A stretch of 64,000 bases of DNA from an uncultured Pseudoteredinibacter sp. (GCF_947502065.1 NZ_CANMYE010000002.1:372001-436000); one strand, 5' to 3'; counted from the stretch's first letter, positions 1-9,425 are shown. Notes: generated by a model not told the origin, from the sequence alone. Program-made: numbers and translations.

Positions 1-1034
1 ATAAAGAACAGCTCACCATCATACGACTGACGCTTAAACGCAGTTAACCGCTTAACCACCCTAAGAGCCGTTACTAGCTCCGGCACAACCGACCTTCTCG
101 TCTCCTTTCCCGCTACTGTGCGTGCAGTTTTCCTAACCCTGCCAACAAGCTCACCCTCACCAGATGACAATAAGGCGTCCACATCATCCAACCTGGTAGC
201 GGCCAGCTCATGTTTTCGCTCCCCTAACAGAAGTAGAATAAGGAAGATTGAAGCCCCATAAATATATCTAGCTTCTTCAAATAACTGCTTTGAAGATTCC
301 CCAACCTCCTTTTTATAGGCTCTTGCTACATATCGGTTATGTGTTTTCAAAAGATCTAAGTAGATATCAAGCTTTGAGAAAAAAGCAGCCGTATCGCCAG
401 TGGCCCTCAATGCTTCATCCACTAGTACAAAAAGATCACGAGGTTTAATCGTTGGAGTGTGCCCTCCTGTCCCTCCTATGCGCTTAACAGCTTTACCCAT
501 AGACCCTGATTTCATATATGGATCAAAAGAAAAGCCTCCCGATATCTCACTTGCCAAAACCCAAGGTAAACGCAGCACAATCAGCTTAGTGCTAACGCTA
601 CTCTGGGAGAGGTTAAGTGTTAATAGATACTCTTCATAGGCACGAACATCAGCGAGAGTGACCGACTCCAACGTGCAACAATTACGTTCATATGCGAACC
701 ACATGAATAAACTCAATATCTCACGAGCAGCGACTCCTAGCGATGTTGTACGAGAGCATTCCGTGGCGTCCGATTCCATGTAGTGATATGAAATCTGCTT
801 AGCCTTATCTATCCAATATAAGTGACGCCCCAGCAGGTCACTGTCAGCAGCGCTATGCGACCAATTCACCGTGTACTGCGAAAGAGAAATTCCTTCTACT
901 TGCGGCTCCAGACGCCACACATCATCCTCAAGCGCACTTAACAGCCATTTCGGCTGAGCCAGCCCCTGATACCAAGTCTTTTCGTTGGGCCCTTCAGTAT
1001 TTTGTAGTGACTGTTTTATTACTAGCTTATCCAT
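1..1034 (-). CDS. Tyrosine recombinase/integrase, third of a trio (partial, runs off left edge)
   Basis: The frame is open from the ATG at 1034 to base 1, about 344 codons with no stop, so the C-terminus lies outside the window. Residues about 70-130 look like an integrase core-binding (SAM-like) domain. Further on, GERKHELAATRLDDV matches the box I region with its catalytic arginine, and a later stretch, KTARTVAGKETRRSVVP, resembles the lysine beta-hairpin. The HxxR box and the tyrosine nucleophile would be beyond the edge. The start overlaps the end of the preceding integrase gene by 13 bases, which implies translational coupling of three recombinases. It could belong to a Tn554-like, recombinase-in-trio or gamma-mobile-trio type module. 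The recombinase fold is fairly sure; the exact family is not. Confidence 0.75.
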   Translation of the reverse strand, partial: MDKLVIKQSLQNTEGPNEKTWYQGLAQPKWLLSALEDDVWRLEPQVEGISLSQYTVNWSHSAADSDLLGRHLYWIDKAKQISYHYMESDATECSRTTSLGVAAREILSLFMWFAYERNCCTLESVTLADVRAYEEYLLTLNLSQSSVSTKLIVLRLPWVLASEISGGFSFDPYMKSGSMGKAVKRIGGTGGHTPTIKPRDLFVLVDEALRATGDTAAFFSKLDIYLDLLKTHNRYVARAYKKEVGESSKQLFEEARYIYGASIFLILLLLGERKHELAATRLDDVDALLSSGEGELVGRVRKTARTVAGKETRRSVVPELVTALRVVKRLTAFKRQSYDGELFF

Positions 1035-2833
1035 GGCAGCACCACCTCATCTATTTTTTTAGATGCAACATGTAAAAGCCGCGATTTGGTTTGTGATATC
1101 AACGCCTGAAACTCCATTAGTTTCGGCTCCCAATATGATTGCCAGCGCTCGTTATTTTCGTATATCAACCTCGGCCTTTCTTGAATCAAATAACGCTCCC
1201 AAGCTAACCACTCAGCAACTAAATCTGGTGAGCTAAATATGACTCGTTTGGCATCACAGTCAATGCAACTGAGCAAGCTGGAGCAGTCACGCTGAGCTTC
1301 ATTCTCACTGGCGCAGAAATAACCACTCCCTGTCCGCTTCATCTCACCGTCTGATCGCTCATCAAGCAGGAAACGCTGAAACTCTTGCTGTCGTCGCAAC
1401 TGTACAGCCTGCGTCTCAACACCCTCTACATAACCTCGCGTTGTTGAACTGTTTTTATGATGCAGGTCGTGCTGTATCTGGTAGATACTCTTGCCCGACA
1501 ACTTCTTCAAATATGCGTGAGTAGGGCGAAAATTTTCTCCTGTCACAAGCTCCACAAGAGGGTTCAATATTGCGTAACGCTCCGCAGCTTTCTTGATAGC
1601 ACGACGAACTAGACGCGCTGAAGTAGAGGGGTCAAATTTACGAACAATACAAGCCGGTCCTGATGCCGGGGTGTATGACACAAAGAGTTCAGGACACTCT
1701 TTCTTAAGATGCTCCTTGCCACCTGGGACAAGAGGCAGGAGCTCACCAATGCGATTAGCTAAACTAGAAAATGCTCTAACAGTAAAGTCAGACTTAGGTA
1801 GGGCGACCGGTTTGGCTCCACCACGCCTCTTCCCAACAAACACATCAACATAGCCTTTTTCCAGAGCCGGGGCACAGCAGTCTAAATACATATATGACCT
1901 TAGCCCATCGACATTTGGGCACAACCTCTCGTCAGCAAGCCCAAGCAGAAAGTACGGCTGTAAGCTAATTGTGGTCGGAAAGAACGCTCCTCTGACTCTT
2001 GTGAGTGACCAGCCATCAGGCTTCTTACGCCAAGATTCCATAACCTGCCTCACAGAGTCTGAAGCTGGTATAGCACGGCCATAATTAGCGTAGAGCCATT
2101 TAACAACATGCTGTGGTGATTTTATGACCTGCTTTGGGTGCAGCGCCGCATACTCTTGAATCTCCCCCTCAGTGAGAGAACCAATAATCTCATCAACAAA
2201 GCTACAGTCTTGCTGGTACAGCTCGATTTCGTCTTTTGCGAATCGTTTGAGAGCATCCATACAGCCCATCCCAAACGCTAAGGACTGCGCTTCAGCAGGC
2301 TTAAGATTCAACTCACTCATCCAGTATGAGACATCACTGGAAATTGACTCGGTCACCTCATCGAGACGATAGCGGCAATGATCTATAAACGTCTTTTTAT
2401 GAACCACATCCTCCATGGAGAAATTCTTAGGTAACGTCTGACTTGGTATAATTCCAGCAGCCATTAAATGACGAACAAAACTAAGGGCAGCTCCAAATTT
2501 TTGCGCTTTAGTGTTTAGAACAATCGAAGCATCCCTATCAAGCTCAACACGATAGTCACGGAGAGATTGTGAACTGATAGCACCTTGCACAGAAACAACA
2601 TACCTAAGGTAAGGTAATATCGTATTGGCTACGGAGCGGCTAGCCGCTTGACCCCTCAAATGGAGCCTGAGCTCACGCACAATAAACTCATCATCATCCA
2701 GATTGCGAAGGTAACTAACCTCAATTGGCTCGCCCTCACTCATATCTAAAAGATACTCGCGAGATGGCGAAACGTGATGGACCTCAGCTGAAGGGGCAAC
2801 CTCAAGTGGCTTCCTAGTAATCCGCTTAGCCAT
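1022..2833 (-). CDS. Large integrase-like protein, second of a recombinase trio
   Basis: About 603 residues. The ATG at 2833 (MAKRITRKP) is preferred over a TTG at 2857 because it gives an eight-base ATGGCTAA overlap with the stop of the upstream recombinase. Near residues 460-500 the segment FRPTHAYLKK, then LHHKNSSTTRGYV, resembles the end of a tyrosine-recombinase catalytic domain with H/H and a Tyr. The HxxR position reads ENFR, so the first histidine appears replaced by Glu. A C-terminal cysteine cluster (CASENEAQRDC, then SCIDCD) could bind metal. Its size resembles TnpB of Tn554-type elements. It is probably an accessory recombinase acting with its two neighbours; its individual catalytic competence is uncertain. 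Confidence 0.7.
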   Translation of the reverse strand: MAKRITRKPLEVAPSAEVHHVSPSREYLLDMSEGEPIEVSYLRNLDDDEFIVRELRLHLRGQAASRSVANTILPYLRYVVSVQGAISSQSLRDYRVELDRDASIVLNTKAQKFGAALSFVRHLMAAGIIPSQTLPKNFSMEDVVHKKTFIDHCRYRLDEVTESISSDVSYWMSELNLKPAEAQSLAFGMGCMDALKRFAKDEIELYQQDCSFVDEIIGSLTEGEIQEYAALHPKQVIKSPQHVVKWLYANYGRAIPASDSVRQVMESWRKKPDGWSLTRVRGAFFPTTISLQPYFLLGLADERLCPNVDGLRSYMYLDCCAPALEKGYVDVFVGKRRGGAKPVALPKSDFTVRAFSSLANRIGELLPLVPGGKEHLKKECPELFVSYTPASGPACIVRKFDPSTSARLVRRAIKKAAERYAILNPLVELVTGENFRPTHAYLKKLSGKSIYQIQHDLHHKNSSTTRGYVEGVETQAVQLRRQQEFQRFLLDERSDGEMKRTGSGYFCASENEAQRDCSSLLSCIDCDAKRVIFSSPDLVAEWLAWERYLIQERPRLIYENNERWQSYWEPKLMEFQALISQTKSRLLHVASKKIDEVVLPWIS

Positions 2834-3941
2834 CCCAACCCCGACTATAAACATCAACCCCGATATATGTATCTATCGCGCCCTCGGAGCTATGGCCTGC
2901 AACTTGACGCACAACCGACTCTGCACGCTCAACACCCGCTAAAAATAGGTGGTCGTGCGTAGTTTTAAGAGAACAATGACGTAAGCCGTGCGTCCAAACA
3001 GGCTCATCGCTCGTAAGCATCTCTGCAGCAACCGCCTCTTTCCAAGCTGACCTCACCTGATTAGAAAGCGAGCGTGGACACAAGCTCTCGCCTGTCGTAT
3101 CTGACAAAAAGACAAAGCCACTATCCTTATAAACTTCACGCTTCTTTACGGCCCTCCTCTTCCATTTAGAAACAACCTGCTCTCTCTCAGTGAATATAAA
3201 CTCCCAGGTATTCTTAATGAGCAAGGGAGACACTGGAATTGTCCTCGGTTTAGAACCCTTAGTAACCTTTAACGTGATGGCTAGATCATACGATCCATCA
3301 ATGGCATTTAGGGCTGTATCAAGGGATGGGAGACTATTGATCTTGAGGTTGGTAATCTCGTGGGCTCGTAATCCCATAGCACTCCCCCAATCGACCATCA
3401 ATTCAAACCTAGCGGCCAGATGCTCACTCTTAGGGCCAAAAAGTTTTATCTTATCGATCCATTCTATACGAGGCGTGGGCCTATTAGCCTTAACACTGGA
3501 GGAGACTTTCATTGCGGGATGACTCATTACCCCAGCATCACTCAGCTTTACCCGCACCCTAAATGCACGACCTTGCCCAACCAGGTTGTAAACATAACCC
3601 TCAGTTTCAAGCCAATAGAGATACGACAAAACAGTTCGCAATACTTGAGATGCGTAGCTCTGTGTATTGCCTCGCTCAATGAGGCAATTTCGATAGACAG
3701 CAATCCAAGCATCATGGACATCTTGAAACGACATGCCGTCAACAGATAGCTGCGATAAGAAATCTGTCAAATGTTGAGCATAGGTGCCCAGAGTGGTAAG
3801 TGCAGCGCCCTCGGCATAAATCTCCAAGAACCAATTGAGAGATAACCAATCAACACTAAAATCGTCATCTAGAATCAACGGAAAACCGGATACTGGCACA
3901 CCATGAAAATTAGCAGCTGTAGTTTTTTTTAATATCGGCAT
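2826..3941 (-). CDS. Tyrosine recombinase/integrase, first of a recombinase trio
   Basis: About 371 residues with a complete catalytic set: box I arginine in MGLRAHEITNL, a lysine hairpin in VTKGSKPRTIPV, HGLRH (HxxR), AGHSSEGAIDTY with the His and the Tyr nucleophile close to the C-terminus. The N-terminal 110 residues look like the core-binding domain. The start is taken as the ATG at 3941; a TTG at 3956 is also in frame and neither has a strong ribosome binding site. It is divergent from the restriction operon and leads a three-gene leftward operon of overlapping recombinases. This is probably the main integrase for the island. Related layouts are Tn554 TnpA/TnpB and recombinase-in-trio elements; I cannot decide between them. 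Confidence 0.85.
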   Translation of the reverse strand: MPILKKTTAANFHGVPVSGFPLILDDDFSVDWLSLNWFLEIYAEGAALTTLGTYAQHLTDFLSQLSVDGMSFQDVHDAWIAVYRNCLIERGNTQSYASQVLRTVLSYLYWLETEGYVYNLVGQGRAFRVRVKLSDAGVMSHPAMKVSSSVKANRPTPRIEWIDKIKLFGPKSEHLAARFELMVDWGSAMGLRAHEITNLKINSLPSLDTALNAIDGSYDLAITLKVTKGSKPRTIPVSPLLIKNTWEFIFTEREQVVSKWKRRAVKKREVYKDSGFVFLSDTTGESLCPRSLSNQVRSAWKEAVAAEMLTSDEPVWTHGLRHCSLKTTHDHLFLAGVERAESVVRQVAGHSSEGAIDTYIGVDVYSRGWDG

Positions 3942-4067
3942 CCAAGCAAATCCCAAAGTTAAACTGCCACATCAACAGCATTAACAACTAATCGGTTTCT
4001 CCCGTTTCTAGCTGCGATCATCGATCCCAGAGCAAACACATGCACTCTGTGCCGATCGAGATTTAAA

Positions 4068-4158
4068 GCACCATTTAAATGGTGCAATTTAAGCTGCATT
4101 CTGATTGACTTCTCGCCCCAAGTCAACCAAAATCCACGCATCTTTCAAATGGTGCAAT
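4068..4158. promoter_or_regulatory. Operator-like region with palindrome, inverted repeat and repeated half-site
   Basis: A perfect 18-base palindrome, GCACCATTTAAATGGTGC, lies at 4068-4085. Its right half plus flank, AAATGGTGCAAT (4077-4088), recurs exactly at 4147-4158, just before the ATG at 4162. Between them is a 7+7 inverted repeat, TTGACTT (4105-4111) and AAGTCAA (4120-4126). TTGACT at 4105 with CAAAAT at 4128 is a possible -35/-10 pair at 17-base spacing. The region separates the divergent integrase and restriction operons. I infer a repressor site controlling one or both; the binding protein is unknown. Confidence 0.55.
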
Positions 4159-4161
4159 AAA

Positions 4162-4761
4162 ATGCAAGCAATTCTCTCAGATATAGCCATTGTTAAAGCT
4201 GGCCACCCATTTAGAGGGACAATACCGAAGCATACGGAGGGCAATGCCCATGTAGTGCAGATCAGGGATATTGATAACGATGGCTTTATTCTCTGGGACC
4301 AACTGATCCAAACAATGATAACCGGAAGGAAATGCCCAGATTGGCTAAAGACAGGTGATGTGCTCTTTGCCGCCAGAGGGCAACGTAACATTGCCGCTTG
4401 TATAGACAAGGTCGATACTCCAACAATATGCGCAGCGCATTACTTCCTAATTCAGGTACAGCAGCCATCAACCATACTGCCTCAATTTTTGGCTTGGCAA
4501 CTGAATCAAGAAAAAGCTAAGCGATACTTTGCGCAGTCGGCCGAAGGGAGCTCTCAAGTCAGTATCAGAAGAACTGTACTTGAGAGTACTCCGCTATTCA
4601 TACCCACCATCCAGGAACAGCAGGCCATTGTTGCCTTAGACCGTAAAGCCAAACAGGAAAAGCGGGTATTAAACGCACTAATAAATAATCGAGCGCAGCA
4701 AATGCAAGCTATTGCCAGAGAACTGCTAGCCGGTACTTTAAAAACATCCGAACAAACATAA
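4162..4761 (+). CDS. Small HsdS-like protein with a single target-recognition domain
   Basis: About 199 residues from the ATG at 4162; an upstream in-frame TTG at 4105 is rejected because it sits inside the operator-like repeats. Residues 1-140 resemble one type I specificity target-recognition domain (GDVLFAARGQ, then a SIRRTVL segment), followed by PTIQEQQAIV and a helical conserved region (ALINNRAQQMQAIAREL). A full HsdS has two such halves, and one is encoded downstream at 6321, so this is an extra half-subunit. It may form an alternative specificity subunit, or act as a DNA-binding regulator at the adjacent palindrome; both are inference. It leads the operon, 52 bases before hsdM. Confidence 0.75.
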   Translation: MQAILSDIAIVKAGHPFRGTIPKHTEGNAHVVQIRDIDNDGFILWDQLIQTMITGRKCPDWLKTGDVLFAARGQRNIAACIDKVDTPTICAAHYFLIQVQQPSTILPQFLAWQLNQEKAKRYFAQSAEGSSQVSIRRTVLESTPLFIPTIQEQQAIVALDRKAKQEKRVLNALINNRAQQMQAIARELLAGTLKTSEQT

Positions 4762-4813
4762 TGCAACGGCTTGGTCGCATAAGACGAATTTTGACATTAA
4801 GAAAGGAAAGGTC

Positions 4814-6334
4814 ATGCCAGACAACCAAATCAATCAAGACGAAATCAACAAAGCCGTTTGGGCCGCCTGTGATACATTTCGAGGCACCGTAGACCCATCC
4901 ATCTACAAAGACTTTATCCTGACAATGCTGTTTTTAAAGTACATCTCCGATGTACACCAAGACAAGCTAGATGAGTTAAGCGCCGAGTATAGCGATGAAC
5001 CAGAGCTGATTGCCGCCATGATGGGAAGCCAGTCTTTCATAATCCCTACCAACGCAACATTCTGGGACTTATACGAATCCCGCCATGAAGCAGGCAACGG
5101 CACGCGCATCGACCAAGCCCTCCACGCCATTGAAGAAGCCAACGGCAACAAGCTGAAAAATGTCTTTCAAGACATCAGCTTCAACACAGACAAGCTGGGA
5201 GATGAAAAACAAAAGAACGACATTCTCCGTCACTTATTGGAAGACTTCGGCAAAGAAACCTTAAACCTACGCCCAAGCCAAGTCGGCTCGCTTGATGTGA
5301 TTGGCAATGCTTACGAATATCTAATCAAACATTTCGCTGCAAGCAGCGGGAAATCAGCGGGCGAATTCTATACCCCTCCCGAGGTCTCTGATCTGCTATC
5401 CATCATTCTTGAGCCACAACAGGGTGATAGTATTTGCGATCCCGCTTGTGGCTCAGGCTCGCTATTAATGAAGTGCGGTAAGCAGATACAGAAAAACTTT
5501 GACGGCTCTAAGCAGTATGAGCTATTTGGCCAGGAGGCCATTGGTTCCACTTGGTCACTGGCCAAGATGAATATGTTCCTGCACGGCGAAGATAACCACC
5601 GCATCGAGTGGGGCGACACCATCCGCAACCCCAAGCTTCAAGATAATAGCGGTGGTCTTCTGCACTTTGATGTAGTAACCGCCAACCCGCCATTCTCACT
5701 CGACAAATGGGGCCACGAAGATGCAGCACATGATCAGTTTGGCCGCTTCGGACGAGGCATTCCACCAAAAACCAAGGGCGATTACGCCTTTATCTCACAC
5801 ATGATCGAGACCATGAACCCTCGCACTGGCCGCATGGGTGTAGTGGTACCTCACGGCGTTCTTTTCCGTGCCTCTACCGAAGGGAAAATTCGCACCAAAT
5901 TAATCGAGGAAAACCTTCTGGATACAGTGATTGGTCTGCCTGAAAAACTGTTTTTCGGCACAGGAATTCCTGCCGCCATTCTGATTTTTAAGAAGCAGAA
6001 AACCGACAAGAACGTCTTGTTTATTGATGCCTCGCGTGAGTTTCAATCTGGCAAAAACCAGAATCAGCTCACCCCAGAGAACATCCAGAAGGTTGTCGAC
6101 ACCTATAAAACTCGCGAAACGACGGATAAATACTCCTACCTAGCCACCCTCAAAGAGATTAGTGACAACGATTACAATCTCAATATCCCCCGCTATGTGG
6201 ATACCTTTGAAGAAGAAGAGGAAATCGATCTAGCTGCAGTTCGCACCGAGCGTTTAGCCCTGCAAAAGCAGTTAGCCGTTCTGGAAACCGAAATGGAAGA
6301 ATATCTAAAGGAGCTTGGCTATGCTGCCCAATAA
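4814..6334 (+). CDS. hsdM: Type I restriction-modification methyltransferase subunit HsdM
   Basis: 506 residues, normal for the family. An N-terminal helical HsdM domain (about 1-140) is followed by an N6-adenine methyltransferase domain. S-adenosylmethionine motif I is DPACGSGSLLM near residue 213 and the catalytic motif IV is NPPF near 295. With HsdS it methylates the recognition sequence, protecting self DNA; with HsdR it forms the restriction complex. The ribosome binding site AAGGAAAGG precedes the ATG. The end overlaps hsdS by 14 bases, indicating coupled translation in the defence operon. Confidence 0.97.
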   Translation: MPDNQINQDEINKAVWAACDTFRGTVDPSIYKDFILTMLFLKYISDVHQDKLDELSAEYSDEPELIAAMMGSQSFIIPTNATFWDLYESRHEAGNGTRIDQALHAIEEANGNKLKNVFQDISFNTDKLGDEKQKNDILRHLLEDFGKETLNLRPSQVGSLDVIGNAYEYLIKHFAASSGKSAGEFYTPPEVSDLLSIILEPQQGDSICDPACGSGSLLMKCGKQIQKNFDGSKQYELFGQEAIGSTWSLAKMNMFLHGEDNHRIEWGDTIRNPKLQDNSGGLLHFDVVTANPPFSLDKWGHEDAAHDQFGRFGRGIPPKTKGDYAFISHMIETMNPRTGRMGVVVPHGVLFRASTEGKIRTKLIEENLLDTVIGLPEKLFFGTGIPAAILIFKKQKTDKNVLFIDASREFQSGKNQNQLTPENIQKVVDTYKTRETTDKYSYLATLKEISDNDYNLNIPRYVDTFEEEEEIDLAAVRTERLALQKQLAVLETEMEEYLKELGYAAQ

Positions 6335-7511
6335 TTGGAAGAAGGGCACTATTGAGGACATTGCTAAAGTGGCATCTGGCGGCACCCCTAGTAGGGGTAA
6401 TGATCTTTATTGGGGTGGAGACATCCCTTGGGTAACAACATCTGAAGTTAGATTCGGAATAATTTCTGATACTGAGCAAAAAATAACTTCTAAAGGTTTA
6501 AAACACTCATCTGCCAAGATATTCCCTAAAGGCACTATCTTGATAGCGATGTATGGTCAAGGAAAAACCAGAGGACAAGTAGCAAAGCTTGCTATCGAAG
6601 CTTCGACAAACCAAGCATGCGCTGCACTTCAGCTCTATACAGGGTACGATGTTGATTATTACTACCAATTTCTGGCAAGTCAGTATGAAAACATACGAGA
6701 TCTATCCAACAGTGGAGGCCAGCAAAATCTGAGCGCGGGTATTATCAAGAATATACACGTACCAATCCCCCCACTCCAAGAACAACAAAAAATCGCCAAA
6801 ATCCTCTCAACATGGGACCAGGCAATCACCACCACAGAAAATCTGATTAAAACCAGCAAGCAACAGAAAAAAGCCCTGATGCAGCAGCTTTTGACGAGCA
6901 AGAAGAGGCTGACAAACCCCGAAACAGGAAAAGCTTTCGAGAGGAATTGGCAATCTTCGGCATTTGGCAATATTTTTAAAGAACGTGTAGAAACTGGACG
7001 GGAAGACCTTCCACTTCTTTCAATAACATCAAATGACGGAGTTGTTCATCAAGAGAGCACAGGAAGAAAGAACACCTCAAATGAGGATAAATCTAAATAC
7101 AGAAGGATATGCATTAACGATATTGGATACAACACAATGAGAATGTGGCAAGGCCGATCAAGCCTTTCTGATAAAGAGGGAATTGTAAGTCCTGCATACA
7201 CTATTGTTACACCAAGCGACGCCGTCTGCCCTATTTTCGCAAGTTACCTTTTCAAGCTCCCTCAATTAGTGCACATGTTTTATAGGCATTCACAAGGGCT
7301 GGTTTCTGACACATGGAACCTAAAGTTTAATCACTTCAAGAAGATCCACTGGAGGCTTCCGCAAAAACCCGAACAACAAAAAATCGCCTCAATATTAACG
7401 GCTACGGACAAAGAAATTAAAGTGCTAGAAGCCAAGATTTCATATCTCCAGAAAGAGAAGAAAGCACTAATGCAACAGCTACTAACTGGAAAACGCCGAA
7501 TTACACTATAA
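6321..7511 (+). CDS. hsdS: Type I restriction specificity subunit HsdS
   Basis: 396 residues with two target-recognition domains (about 1-150 and 210-345). Each is followed by a conserved helical spacer: PPLQEQQKIAKIL with KKALMQQLLTSKKR, then KPEQQKIASIL with KKALMQQLLTGKRR. This duplicated layout is typical of a full specificity subunit recognising a bipartite target. The ATG at 6321 has AAGGAG seven bases upstream; the in-frame TTG at 6315 is too close to it. The gene overlaps the end of hsdM. The recognition sequence cannot be predicted from the sequence alone. Confidence 0.95.
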   Translation: MLPNNWKKGTIEDIAKVASGGTPSRGNDLYWGGDIPWVTTSEVRFGIISDTEQKITSKGLKHSSAKIFPKGTILIAMYGQGKTRGQVAKLAIEASTNQACAALQLYTGYDVDYYYQFLASQYENIRDLSNSGGQQNLSAGIIKNIHVPIPPLQEQQKIAKILSTWDQAITTTENLIKTSKQQKKALMQQLLTSKKRLTNPETGKAFERNWQSSAFGNIFKERVETGREDLPLLSITSNDGVVHQESTGRKNTSNEDKSKYRRICINDIGYNTMRMWQGRSSLSDKEGIVSPAYTIVTPSDAVCPIFASYLFKLPQLVHMFYRHSQGLVSDTWNLKFNHFKKIHWRLPQKPEQQKIASILTATDKEIKVLEAKISYLQKEKKALMQQLLTGKRRITL

Positions 7512-7521
7512 AGGATTATAA

Positions 7522-8802
7522 ATGACCACCTCTGAAATGTTTACTGAATTTTTAAGTAACTTGGCGATAGCCAACGGTGCTTCTATTACATCGAAATACG
7601 AAGCAATAACTTCAGCTCTCAATAGGCAGTTCAGAGATACAGACTCAAAAACAGCCAATAGTTTGCAAGTTGGGTCTTATGGGCGCTGGACAGGTATTAA
7701 TGGCATTTCTGACCTCGACATGCTCTACATCATGCCTAGCTCAAAATGGGATGACTACAAGGACGGCAGGCAGTCTCAGCTGCTTGACGACACCAAAGAC
7801 GCGATAAAATCTCGATACCCAACTACAACCGTAAAAAAAGACCGGCTGGTTGTTCAAGCCATATACAGTGACTTCATGGTTGAGGTTCAACCTGTATTCG
7901 AACTAGAAGACGGGAGCTTTAAGTACCCAGACACCTACGACGGCGGCAGCTGGAAAGTTACCAAACCCCGCGAAGAAATCACAGCCATGAAGGAGTTTGT
8001 AGATCAGAAGAACAAAAACCTTCGAAAACTCAGCAAAATGGCTAGAGCATGGAAGAACCGTTGTGGCGTTGGTATTGGCGGACTTTTAATCGACACTCTG
8101 GCATACAACTTTTTGAAGTCGAGCACCGACTATGACAACCGATCAGTCGCATATTATGGCTATATGTGTAGAGATTTCTTTGAATATCTTTCAAACGAAC
8201 CCAACAAAGACTATTACTTGGCTTTGGGCAGTAACCAAAGAGTTAATGTAAAAAGTAAATTTCAACGAAAAGCCAAAAAAGCTTACAACAACTGTGTCGA
8301 GGCCATTGACGCCGGGGATTCTTCATCCGCCCACAAGAAGTGGAAGAAAGTGTTTGGACGATCATTTCCAGCAGCAGCCACACAAAAATCCAAATCGTCA
8401 GCTCATGCATTTCGTGACACAGAAGAGTTTATTGAAGACCTTCACCCCATTGATATTAAGTACAATTTATCTCTGGAATGCGAAGTATCCCAGAATGGCT
8501 TCAGGGAAGCGCTCCTAGGTACCCTTTTAGCTAAACGCATGAGGTTACAGGCTAAGAAAAAACTGAAATTCTATATCTCCAATATCAATGTCCCTGAAGG
8601 CTATGAACTCAAGTGGAAAGTACTAAATCGCGGACCTGTTGCCGAAAGCCGTGACTGCATTCGTGGCCAGATAGTTCCTGACTCTGGCCATGAGAAAAAA
8701 GATGAAACAACCAACTTCAATGGTGAGCATATTGTTGAGTGCTATGCCATTCAGAACAATGTAGTTGTAGCACGTGACAAAATTCTAGTCCCCATTCAAT
8801 AG
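7522..8802 (+). CDS. CD-NTase (SMODS-type nucleotidyltransferase) with AGS-C-like sensor domain
   Basis: 426 residues. The N-terminal nucleotidyltransferase core shows GSYGRWTGINGISDLDML near residues 52-71, the GS...DxD metal-binding signature of cGAS/DncV-like enzymes, and a third acidic position in SDFMVEVQPVF near 117. The last 75 residues (YELKWKVLNRG, then RDCIRGQI, then NGEHIVECY) resemble the AGS-C domain found at the C-terminus of nucleotidyltransferases in nucleotide-based conflict systems. By family knowledge it would make a cyclic or linear oligonucleotide signal upon infection and activate the adjacent SLATT protein. It starts 10 bases after hsdS with an AAGGA ribosome binding site. 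The nucleotide product cannot be assigned. Confidence 0.88.
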   Translation: MTTSEMFTEFLSNLAIANGASITSKYEAITSALNRQFRDTDSKTANSLQVGSYGRWTGINGISDLDMLYIMPSSKWDDYKDGRQSQLLDDTKDAIKSRYPTTTVKKDRLVVQAIYSDFMVEVQPVFELEDGSFKYPDTYDGGSWKVTKPREEITAMKEFVDQKNKNLRKLSKMARAWKNRCGVGIGGLLIDTLAYNFLKSSTDYDNRSVAYYGYMCRDFFEYLSNEPNKDYYLALGSNQRVNVKSKFQRKAKKAYNNCVEAIDAGDSSSAHKKWKKVFGRSFPAAATQKSKSSAHAFRDTEEFIEDLHPIDIKYNLSLECEVSQNGFREALLGTLLAKRMRLQAKKKLKFYISNINVPEGYELKWKVLNRGPVAESRDCIRGQIVPDSGHEKKDETTNFNGEHIVECYAIQNNVVVARDKILVPIQ

Positions 8803-8810
8803 GATCTGAA

Positions 8811-9425
8811 ATGGACAACACTAATTTGAAGAAGCACATTGCCGAGACAGCCTATAACGTAGGTTATTCCGCAAAGCTCCATTTTTCGACATTTGAAATA
8901 ATCGAGAAGCTTCCAGGTATTATTAGCTTTATATCAATGGCGTTTGGCATCTACGCACTAGCGTTTTCTCAACTCTCAACCAAGTTTATGTCATGTACTT
9001 TACTTATACTGGGCTTAACCGGCTTATATATCACCATGAGAAATGGGAATAAGTCCGATTATGAATCCAAAGGTATCCAACTAACCAACTTATTCAATGA
9101 ATTGAAACACCTAATGTCTGAGGCTGAAGCTCCAAGCGGCAATGACGAAGACATTAAAGATAAGCTTAAAGATATTGAATCAAGGTACAGCAATAGCTGT
9201 GCTTCCGACCACATCATGTTCGCTACTTGGTTTGCACACTATAAATTCTTTTGGGAGCAACAAACCAACTGGATTCAGGTGTACCGCCCCTTTAAGTTTT
9301 TTAGAGACCAAGTGCCTTTAACACTCTGGGCAACCATCTGTGTTGCACTAGTGATTGCTATTTTTAATTATAGCGCACTGTTGGAACTGATTTTTGAATT
9401 CGCCAAGAACAAGGGGTACTGCTAA
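8811..9425 (+). CDS. SLATT-type membrane effector paired with the CD-NTase
   Basis: 204 residues. Two hydrophobic segments near residues 34-52 and 58-76 are followed by a charged helical region (about 80-165) and another hydrophobic segment near 170-192. This matches the SLATT (SMODS/SLOG-associating) effector plan: two membrane helices plus a soluble helical part, proposed to form pores and cause cell death or arrest when a nucleotide signal arrives. Its position eight bases after the CD-NTase makes it the predicted effector. Its stop overlaps the hsdR start (TAATG). The SLATT subfamily is not resolved here. Confidence 0.8.
   Translation: MDNTNLKKHIAETAYNVGYSAKLHFSTFEIIEKLPGIISFISMAFGIYALAFSQLSTKFMSCTLLILGLTGLYITMRNGNKSDYESKGIQLTNLFNELKHLMSEAEAPSGNDEDIKDKLKDIESRYSNSCASDHIMFATWFAHYKFFWEQQTNWIQVYRPFKFFRDQVPLTLWATICVALVIAIFNYSALLELIFEFAKNKGYC

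Noticed and set aside
400..639. 79-codon rightward frame at the left edge
   Set aside because: It lies antisense inside the open third recombinase gene, which explains the region better.
3959..4141. 60-codon leftward frame between integrase and restriction operon
   Set aside because: It spans the palindrome and repeats of the regulatory region and has no protein-like features.
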